Shown here piece after piece: positions 15,188 to 20,715 of a DNA stretch of 20,715 bases. The DNA lies in the NCBI GenBank assembly GCA_002713605.1, contig PATL01000037.1:1-20715 (forward strand), given 5' to 3'. The DNA comes from a bacterium (GTDB lineage Bacteria > Actinomycetota > Acidimicrobiia > Acidimicrobiales > UBA8592). Numbering within the stretch: the first letter of the stretch is position 1; each line of letters starts with the position of its first letter. The notes beneath the pieces are model-generated. The model made no database searches, was not told the DNA's origin, and worked only from the letters and a program-made list of their open reading frames with translations. Made by a program: the position numbers and the translations under genes.

Positions 15188-16096
15188 ATGGCATACACAG
15201 AAGTATCTCTTGAGGAGGCTTCTGAGGTAATTGAAAAAGCCGGATATAGAGAATTAGTTTCAATAGAAAAGTTAGATGGTGGTTGGGCAAATTCAAATTA
15301 TAAATTAGTACTAAAAAATAATACTAAACTAGTACTTAAGATTTGGAACGAGCAAAACAAAGATCAAGTTAATTATTTGCTTAAAATAACCTCATACTTA
15401 GCTAATTCTGGATTTCCAACTCCTGCACCTATAGTTTTCGATAATGGTGATTTTCTCATAATACGTGATAATTTACCTTGGACCATTTTGCCATTTATCG
15501 AAGGAAATTGGCTAAAATCTGATTATGAATCATTATTCACATTAGCCAGGATTCAAGCAGAGATGCATCTTATCACCCCTCCGACTTACCTAAAGAATGA
15601 CTTTTCAATGGGGCTTAGTTTGTTCGAAAAACTATTCGAGATTGCAGACAATAATAATGAATGGAATGATTTCTTATTGCTGTTGAAATCATCAAAATCT
15701 TTGTACCAAAGTATTGAAAATTTACCAAGAGGAATAATTCATGGCGATTTATTCCCCGATAATGTGATTTGTAAAAATAATTCTATATCAATACTTGACT
15801 TTGAAGAAGTGTGTAATGATGTACTAGTATTTGATTTAATGATGACATTTGTTGGTTTTGGTTGGGAGAATGGTGAGCCTATAGAAGAAAGATGGAACGC
15901 CATTCTGGATGGCTATCAATCTGTTAGAAAATTATCTAAAGAGGAAATTTCTGCACTTCCTGATTTACACAAACTTGCTACATTATCTATAGCTGCTTGG
16001 CGATATTGGCAATTTAAGATTAATATTCCAGGTACTGAGCATGAGAATAGATATTTAGAAATGACTTCTAGACTTGACAAAGTATTACCATTCTAA
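15188..16096 (+). CDS. APH-family small-molecule kinase (homoserine kinase II / hydroxylysine kinase-like)
   Basis: The 302-aa protein is a complete member of the choline/aminoglycoside kinase fold. It shows an N-terminal GGWANSNYKL loop (31-40), Lys51 in LVLKIW as the ATP lysine, the catalytic loop IIHGDLFPDN (183-192, Asp187, Asn192) and the Mg-binding LDFE (203-206, Asp204). The following VCNDVLVFDLMM and the C-terminal AWRYW segment resemble homoserine kinase II and hydroxylysine/ethanolamine kinases. It is transcribed divergently from an ETNPPL/PHYKPL-like phospho-lyase, so the most economical role is phosphorylation of an amino alcohol that the lyase then cleaves. Homoserine phosphorylation for threonine synthesis is the main alternative; no threonine synthase is present. 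The promoter carries a palindrome overlapping the expected transcription start. Confidence 0.85.
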   Translation: MAYTEVSLEEASEVIEKAGYRELVSIEKLDGGWANSNYKLVLKNNTKLVLKIWNEQNKDQVNYLLKITSYLANSGFPTPAPIVFDNGDFLIIRDNLPWTILPFIEGNWLKSDYESLFTLARIQAEMHLITPPTYLKNDFSMGLSLFEKLFEIADNNNEWNDFLLLLKSSKSLYQSIENLPRGIIHGDLFPDNVICKNNSISILDFEEVCNDVLVFDLMMTFVGFGWENGEPIEERWNAILDGYQSVRKLSKEEISALPDLHKLATLSIAAWRYWQFKINIPGTEHENRYLEMTSRLDKVLPF

Positions 16097-16100
16097 TTAA

Positions 16101-17171
16101 TTACTCTTCGGCTGCTTCTAATTCTTCATATCTGATTTTAGCTAATTCTCTCATATCTTCGTGATGATTTCCTTCCTCTATTGCATCTTGATCATCTTCA
16201 TCAACTATCTCAACACCTAGCAATGTTTCAATTATATCTTCCATAGTAACTAGGCCCACAGTGCCTCCAAATTCATCTTTAACAATCAAGATTTGCTCTT
16301 TATTATCTAATAATATGTCTAGGGCCTTGTCTACTGAGTCTATATCTCTACATGAATGAATATCTCTAGAAATCTCTTTCATTGTTTTTTCGTCATTATC
16401 TGCTGCTGCTTCCCTCAATATCTCACTTCGAAGAACCATTCCCTGGATTTCATCAATATTTTGATTTATCGTTACAGGCAACCGGCCATGGACCATTATT
16501 GGTATTCTTTCCCTAATCATTGCAACTGTTTCATCACCAGATGCTGTTTCCATTACAACTCTAGGAGTCATGATAGATGCTACTGTTTTTTCTCTTAGCC
16601 CCAATAAATTTTGTATAACTTTTTCTTCATCTCTCTCAATTACTTGACTTTCTTCTGCTATATCAGCTAGATGTGATAATTCATCCCTAGTCACTGCTTC
16701 ATTTTGTACTGAAGGGAAGATAGATCGCAGTTTTTCAATAGGATAAACTATAGGCAATAATACGAACATTAGAATCCTCAATACCCTAGCTGAACTTACA
16801 GTTAATTTTCTCCAATACAGGGCACCAATAGTTTTAGGTAAAATCTCACTCAGTAATAATATAGCTATTGTCAGTAATGAGGCGGAAACAGCTATGACAT
16901 ATTCTCCTTGATATGCATTCTCTACCTCATGCCCCACACCTAATGCCCCTACTGTGTGTGCAATCGTGTTAAGAGTCAATATCGCAGTTAGAGGCCCCTC
17001 AGGGTCATCTTTGAAATCACTCCATGTTTTACTTATCTTTGGATGAGTGTCTTTTAGTGCTACTATGTGGCCATGAGTTGTTGAAAGTAATACAGCCTCT
17101 AAAATACTACATAGGAATGATGCGCCTAATGCTAGCGATGCGTAAAAAATAATTAATGTAGTAGATTCCAC
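16101..17171 (-). CDS. CNNM/CorC-type membrane protein (DUF21 plus CBS pair)
   Basis: This 356-aa protein belongs to the CNNM/CorB family, linked to Mg2+ (Na+/Mg2+) export. The N-terminal DUF21 region (about residues 1-150) has about four hydrophobic segments and the signature SEILPKT (108-114). A linker with a VIERDEEKVIQNLLGLREKTVASIMTPR stretch (177-204) leads to two CBS motifs, the second with DEFGGTVGLVTMEDIIETLLG (299-319). The C-terminal CorC_HlyC domain found in many bacterial members is absent; the protein ends in an acidic tail. The start is a GTG with GAGG about eight bases upstream. It converges with the kinase gene, whose stop is only four bases from its own. The transported ion is inferred from the family. 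Confidence 0.88.
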   Translation of the reverse strand: MESTTLIIFYASLALGASFLCSILEAVLLSTTHGHIVALKDTHPKISKTWSDFKDDPEGPLTAILTLNTIAHTVGALGVGHEVENAYQGEYVIAVSASLLTIAILLLSEILPKTIGALYWRKLTVSSARVLRILMFVLLPIVYPIEKLRSIFPSVQNEAVTRDELSHLADIAEESQVIERDEEKVIQNLLGLREKTVASIMTPRVVMETASGDETVAMIRERIPIMVHGRLPVTINQNIDEIQGMVLRSEILREAAADNDEKTMKEISRDIHSCRDIDSVDKALDILLDNKEQILIVKDEFGGTVGLVTMEDIIETLLGVEIVDEDDQDAIEEGNHHEDMRELAKIRYEELEAAEE

Positions 17172-17220
17172 TTTTATTGCCTCTTAGAGAACTTTTGGGT
17201 TGATTTTAGTGTTGTAACTG

Positions 17221-17263
17221 CGTGACAAGCGGTTAGGTTCGGGACGTAACAAGAGCGATTAAG
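17221..17263 (+). repeat. Imperfect direct repeat upstream of metG
   Basis: CGTGACAAGCGGTTAGG (17221-17237) is echoed by CGTAACAAGAGCGATTAAG (17245-17263), offset by 24 bases, inside the 138-base gap between the divergent CNNM and metG genes. It could be a regulator site or chance similarity. I looked for a tRNA fold here and saw none. Confidence 0.4.
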
Positions 17264-17309
17264 ACATAAACATGGTGCCTCACGCATTTGCTACAGACGT
17301 ATATTGGAG

Positions 17310-19496
17310 ATGAAGAAAATCGAGCGTGTAGCGATATTTATGGCTTGGCCGTATGCAAATGGTCCTTTGCATTTGGGTCATGTTGCGGGTAATTGTTTAC
17401 CTGCCGATATTCAGTATAGATATGAGAGGTCTAGGGGCCGTTCGGTCATCATGTGTAGTGGTTCTGATGAGCATGGCACTCCAATTACTGTTACTGCTGA
17501 TGAGGAAAAAGTTTCACCTCAGAAAATAGTTGATAGATTTCATCAAATTAATACTCAAGCATTGATTGATTTGGGATGTTCTTGGGGAGAAAACATTGAT
17601 CCAAGAGGGATCGAATATGGTGGGGCATTGTACAATCGTACTACGGACCCAAGGCACAAGGTATTGGTCCAAGAATATTTTTCATTATTGAAAGATTCAG
17701 GATTTCTTAAGCAACAAACAATGCAACAATATTGTTCAATTAGTGCTGATGGAATGACAAAATTTCTTCCAGATAGGTATGTTGAGGGAGATTGTCCAAT
17801 ATGTGGCTCAGAAGGAGCTAGGGGGGATCAGTGTGATGAATGTGGTTCAACCTATGAATCAAGTGAATTAGTGAATCCTCGTTCTAAAATGGATCCCGAT
17901 GCTAAAATAGAAATTAGAGACACGGATCATTTTTTCTTCCAACTTGATCAATTTCAGGATGAGCTTGAGAAACATTCTCAGACAAAACAAAAAATATGGA
18001 AGCCTAATGTTCGAGCGATGACTAAAAACTGGCTTAATATGGGTTTGAGGCCAAGAGCAGTTACTAGAGATATGGAATGGGGTATTGAATTACCAATATC
18101 CAGTAAGGAGTGGGATAGAAAAAGAATTTATGTTTGGTTTGAAGCGGTTCAAGGTTACTTAACTTGTTCACAAATTTGGGCAGAGAATTATTCCACTAAT
18201 AATGATGATTGGAAAAAATGGTGGACGAAATCTGATGAAGGTATAGAACCAAGACATATTTATTTCATGGGTAAAGATAACATCCCTTTCCATACTGTTA
18301 TCTGGCCAGCCATTATTATGGGCCTAAACTCTGCTAATTCAGGAAAAAATCCTAGTAGTTCAATTCAACCTGGTGAATTAGTATTAGAAAGTAATGTCCC
18401 AGCTATGGAATATTTAATGCTTCAAGGAGGGCAATTCAGTAAAAGTAGAAAGCATGCAGTGTGGCTACCATCTTTCTTGAAACATCATAATCCTGATACT
18501 CTTCGTTATTTCTTATCTATAAATATGCCAGAAGGACATGATACTGACTTTCGATGGGAAGAATATGTGGACAAAGTCAATAATGAGTTAATAGGCACTT
18601 ATGCTAATTTTGTTCATCGAGTAATGACACTATCCCATAGATTGGAATCTTTAGATGGTGGTAATCCATTAGCCCAGTATTTCAATGAAGAAGACAATAA
18701 AGATTCGGCAAATAAGATTCAGGATTTATTGAATAGTGCTATCAATTCAATGGAGAAACAACGCTTCAAAGAAGCTTTGAGATCGATAATGAATATTTCA
18801 CAGATAGGTAATGGATTAATTCAACATTCCGAGCCTTGGAAATATATGAAATTAGAGGATTCTCCTGAGAAATCTAAATCTTTGTCTACATTGGCATTCT
18901 GCTGGCAAATATGTAGAGGGCTTGCCATAACATTACGCCCCTTTTTACCATTCCAATCTGATAAATTATGGACTATGATGGGTGAAGAAACTAATATGGA
19001 CGAGATATTGTATGAAGATGCTTTTGACTTTAATAATATATTCTCGTGGAATGCCGATAAACCAGAACCTTTGTTCAATAGATTAGATATTGAGCAAATA
19101 TTAGAAAGGGAAAAACTAATTGCAAGCAGTGATGCAGATAATAAAGAAATTAACGACGAGGATGTGAATTATATCGATTTTGAAGATTTTATGAAGGTAG
19201 AAATGAAGACTGGAAAAGTGGTGGCAATTGATGATCATCCAGATGCAGATAAATTATATGTCGTTACCATTGAAGATGGTCCCGATTCAACTAGGACAGT
19301 TTGTGCAGGATTGAAAGGAATTTATGAAAAAGAACAATTATTGGGGAAACAAGTTGTTTTTGTTGCTAATCTAAAACCTAGAAAACTCCGCGGAATAATG
19401 TCTGAAGGTATGATATTAGCTGCAGATGATGGGGACGGTAATGTTTCAGTTCTAACTCTTGATTCAGATATGCCAACTGGTTCACAAGTCAGATAA
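17310..19496 (+). CDS. metG: Methionyl-tRNA synthetase with C-terminal tRNA-binding domain
   Basis: This enzyme charges tRNA-Met with methionine for initiation and elongation. The 728-aa product carries the class-I HLGH motif (residues 21-24), SGSDEHGTP, a zinc knuckle of four cysteines (CPIC 162-165 and CDEC 175-178), the FSKSR form of KMSKS (376-380) and an anticodon-binding helical region to about 600. The last 110 residues (about 618-728, DFMKVEMKTGKVVAIDDHPDADKLYV) form an EMAP-II/Trbp111-like OB-fold that raises tRNA affinity. In many archaea this domain is a separate protein, so the fusion is worth noting. The ATG at 17310 gives the conventional start; an in-frame TTG at 17304 would add two residues. 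The 3' end overlaps the opposing tsr3 gene by 15 bases. Confidence 0.96.
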   Translation: MKKIERVAIFMAWPYANGPLHLGHVAGNCLPADIQYRYERSRGRSVIMCSGSDEHGTPITVTADEEKVSPQKIVDRFHQINTQALIDLGCSWGENIDPRGIEYGGALYNRTTDPRHKVLVQEYFSLLKDSGFLKQQTMQQYCSISADGMTKFLPDRYVEGDCPICGSEGARGDQCDECGSTYESSELVNPRSKMDPDAKIEIRDTDHFFFQLDQFQDELEKHSQTKQKIWKPNVRAMTKNWLNMGLRPRAVTRDMEWGIELPISSKEWDRKRIYVWFEAVQGYLTCSQIWAENYSTNNDDWKKWWTKSDEGIEPRHIYFMGKDNIPFHTVIWPAIIMGLNSANSGKNPSSSIQPGELVLESNVPAMEYLMLQGGQFSKSRKHAVWLPSFLKHHNPDTLRYFLSINMPEGHDTDFRWEEYVDKVNNELIGTYANFVHRVMTLSHRLESLDGGNPLAQYFNEEDNKDSANKIQDLLNSAINSMEKQRFKEALRSIMNISQIGNGLIQHSEPWKYMKLEDSPEKSKSLSTLAFCWQICRGLAITLRPFLPFQSDKLWTMMGEETNMDEILYEDAFDFNNIFSWNADKPEPLFNRLDIEQILEREKLIASSDADNKEINDEDVNYIDFEDFMKVEMKTGKVVAIDDHPDADKLYVVTIEDGPDSTRTVCAGLKGIYEKEQLLGKQVVFVANLKPRKLRGIMSEGMILAADDGDGNVSVLTLDSDMPTGSQVR

Positions 19497-20027
19497 CTCT
19501 GGTTTATCAAAAAACTCCCATTGTATTTCTGCAAGTTCCGAATTACTTTTAGCTTCTGCATATGCTTCTAGAGGCTCTGCGTTTAATTGGAAAAATGCTT
19601 CACCAAATCTAAAAGGCTTCATGATACTCTTAGCCTGTTCCCATCTATCAATTAAAACTAAACTCAACGCTAATGCTTCAGAAGTCGATAATCTTCCAGG
19701 TTTACCCCAGGAAACCGGATTTGCTGCGAGAACACAAGGTAATGTCCGTCCTTCTAATTTAGTATTATTCTCAATATATTTTAGTGAACTATCTATTTGC
19801 TTCCATGAACAATCTAAAGCTACTATTGATGCCCCTCTATCTATGCTGTTTTTATCATCAGGACCCAATAATATTCCTGATTTTGGATCTAATAAAATTC
19901 CTCTTTTGGGTGACTTTTTAATATTTGTATGAAGAATGGCGTGGCCAAATTTTTGCAACCTTCTTGCAGTACATTTTTTCGGATCATCTTGTTCTAAATG
20001 TATGATATGTAGAGGCACATTCCTCAC
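19482..20027 (-). CDS. tsr3: Tsr3-type rRNA aminocarboxypropyltransferase
   Basis: The 181-aa protein matches Tsr3 (DUF367), which transfers the aminocarboxypropyl group of S-adenosylmethionine to a modified uridine of small-subunit rRNA. Recognisable blocks are LEQDDPKKCTARRLQKFG (11-28), the VALDCSWKQ strand (69-77) and RTLPCVLAANPVSWGKPGRLSTSEALA (94-120), which contribute to the SAM pocket. The start is a GTG at 20027 that overlaps the TGA of the upstream MBF1 gene by four bases, with GGAGG a few bases ahead. Translation of the two is therefore coupled. The 3' end overlaps the opposing metG by 15 bases. The family occurs in archaea and eukaryotes, which supports an archaeal host. Length is normal for archaeal Tsr3. 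Confidence 0.9.
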   Translation of the reverse strand: MRNVPLHIIHLEQDDPKKCTARRLQKFGHAILHTNIKKSPKRGILLDPKSGILLGPDDKNSIDRGASIVALDCSWKQIDSSLKYIENNTKLEGRTLPCVLAANPVSWGKPGRLSTSEALALSLVLIDRWEQAKSIMKPFRFGEAFFQLNAEPLEAYAEAKSNSELAEIQWEFFDKPELSDL

Positions 20028-20527
20028 AAATCCTCCCTCCGAGATAGTAAATCTTCAAGTGCATCACCAATTGTCATATTTCTTTTCTTTGTTGTTACAG
20101 TAGATGTATGTTCAGAACTTCTTTCTACATTGAGTTCTATCGACAGTATTTTCTCAATTTTTTGTATTAATTTGTCAGTTGGCCTGCCCCCATTTTCAAT
20201 TTTTTGGACGATGTTCAATCTTTCATTCATCTTTGATGCAAAAGTTCTCTGATCCCAACCCTTTTTCTTACGTCCTTCGATAATCCTTTTGTGAAAGTCT
20301 GAGGCTAATTCCTTTTCCTTTTTAGCCATAATATCCTTTCCAGCAATTCCTCTACTAGTAACAGTATTCTTCTTTTTAGAAATCATTTTTGTAAACTTTG
20401 GCGATAATTCAACTACTTGTAGATTCATTGATTCAATACATCTTCCACAAGCATCTACTTGGATGCCCGCAGTGCGTGCTTTTCTGGTGGAAACTTTCTC
20501 CTTACCACACAGTTCGCAAGATGACAT
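20024..20527 (-). CDS. MBF1-type zinc-ribbon/HTH protein (archaeal multiprotein bridging factor 1)
   Basis: Archaeal MBF1 proteins bind ribosomes and possibly DNA. The chosen start at 20527 gives 167 aa beginning MSSCELCGKE, which puts the zinc ribbon at the very N-terminus as in the family (Cys4, Cys7, Cys27, Cys30). A basic linker (about 45-75) follows, then a Cro/C1-type helix-turn-helix (about 78-132, with RKKKGWDQRTFASKMNERLNIVQKIENG) and a short C-terminal tail (TIGDALEDLLSRREDL). An upstream in-frame start at 20578 would add 17 residues with no family likeness. It overlaps tsr3 by four bases, so the two form an operon linking two translation-associated proteins. The partial gene at the window end is divergent from it. 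Confidence 0.9.
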   Translation of the reverse strand: MSSCELCGKEKVSTRKARTAGIQVDACGRCIESMNLQVVELSPKFTKMISKKKNTVTSRGIAGKDIMAKKEKELASDFHKRIIEGRKKKGWDQRTFASKMNERLNIVQKIENGGRPTDKLIQKIEKILSIELNVERSSEHTSTVTTKKRNMTIGDALEDLLSRREDL

Positions 20528-20602
20528 GAAACTGCGAGCATAGTGTGATACAAGACTGCTTCGGGTAATAAGCGTCAAATGTATAATGCATTAGGTAGTC
20601 TT

Positions 20603-20715
20603 ATGACGAGTCGCGCCGGTTCACCATCTAAAGATAAAACAACTACCGATATTGGCAGTGACTCTATATCAAAAAAGACTCTCAGTGAACTGAAAGAACA
20701 GTATGCTTTATTATC
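20603..20715 (+). CDS. Start of an unidentified gene (3' partial)
   Basis: Only about 37 codons are visible before the window ends. The frame starts at an ATG at 20603 preceded by AGGT about eight bases upstream. An in-frame ATG at 20579 would add eight residues. The encoded N-terminus is Ser/Thr/Lys-rich (MTSRAGSPSKDKTTTD) and then turns helical (KKTLSELKEQYALL), which could be the beginning of a coiled coil. That would suit several proteins, including a proteasome-activating ATPase, but the data are too short to name one. It is divergent from the MBF1 gene. Confidence 0.55.
   Translation, partial: MTSRAGSPSKDKTTTDIGSDSISKKTLSELKEQYALL

Noticed and set aside
17172..17309. A tRNA or structured RNA gene upstream of metG, suggested by a GGTTCGGGA stretch like a T-loop
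   Set aside because: No matching acceptor, D or anticodon stems could be drawn around it.
19459..19932. Plus-strand open frame opposite tsr3
   Set aside because: It is antisense to a gene with clear Tsr3 motifs and its product has no recognisable features.

Overview
The window looks like AT-rich chromosome from a marine planktonic archaeon, most plausibly a Poseidoniia-type (Marine Group II/III) euryarchaeon. Seen evidence: a methionyl-tRNA synthetase with a C-terminal tRNA-binding domain, an MBF1-type zinc-ribbon/HTH protein overlapping a Tsr3-type rRNA-modifying enzyme (both archaeal/eukaryotic families), TATA-like boxes about 20-30 bases before start codons with almost no leader, and several GTG starts. 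The lineage within archaea is inference; no rRNA is present. Genes are densely packed and no gene-free stretch exceeds 300 bases.

Bases 1-5460 form a divalent-metal homeostasis block, all on the plus strand. It holds the 3' part of a ZnuA/TroA-like substrate-binding protein with very long His/Asp-rich tandem repeats, a 35-codon single-span membrane peptide gene, a ZnuC-like ATPase and a ZnuB-like permease. A DtxR/MntR-family regulator follows, preceded by two tandem palindromic operators, and then a 10-TM-type heavy-metal/manganese exporter candidate. The likely logic is import and export of a divalent metal under one metal-sensing repressor.

Bases 5503-9386 are mixed: a TolB-like six-repeat beta-propeller lipoprotein (minus), an AlkB/XylM-type membrane di-iron hydroxylase (plus), and a solitary D12-class adenine DNA methyltransferase followed by a small protein with a faint phage ORF6C flavour.

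Bases 9463-12508 hold a two-gene operon: a membrane protein joining a bacterial-PH-like domain to a kinase-fold domain, then an OleC-like acyl-adenylating enzyme. I know of no described system with this pairing, and it is the best candidate for something new here.

Bases 12511-16096 look like a catabolic or salvage module: an MFS transporter and an ethanolamine-phosphate/phosphohydroxylysine phospho-lyase-like PLP enzyme on the minus strand, divergent from an APH/homoserine-kinase-II-like small-molecule kinase. A perfect palindrome sits just before the kinase start codon. Kinase plus phospho-lyase suggests phosphorylation of an amino alcohol (ethanolamine or hydroxylysine) followed by elimination.

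Bases 16101-20715 are more housekeeping: a CNNM/CorC-type DUF21-CBS membrane protein (minus), MetRS (plus), tsr3 and mbf1 (minus, overlapping), and the first codons of an unidentified plus-strand gene cut by the window end.
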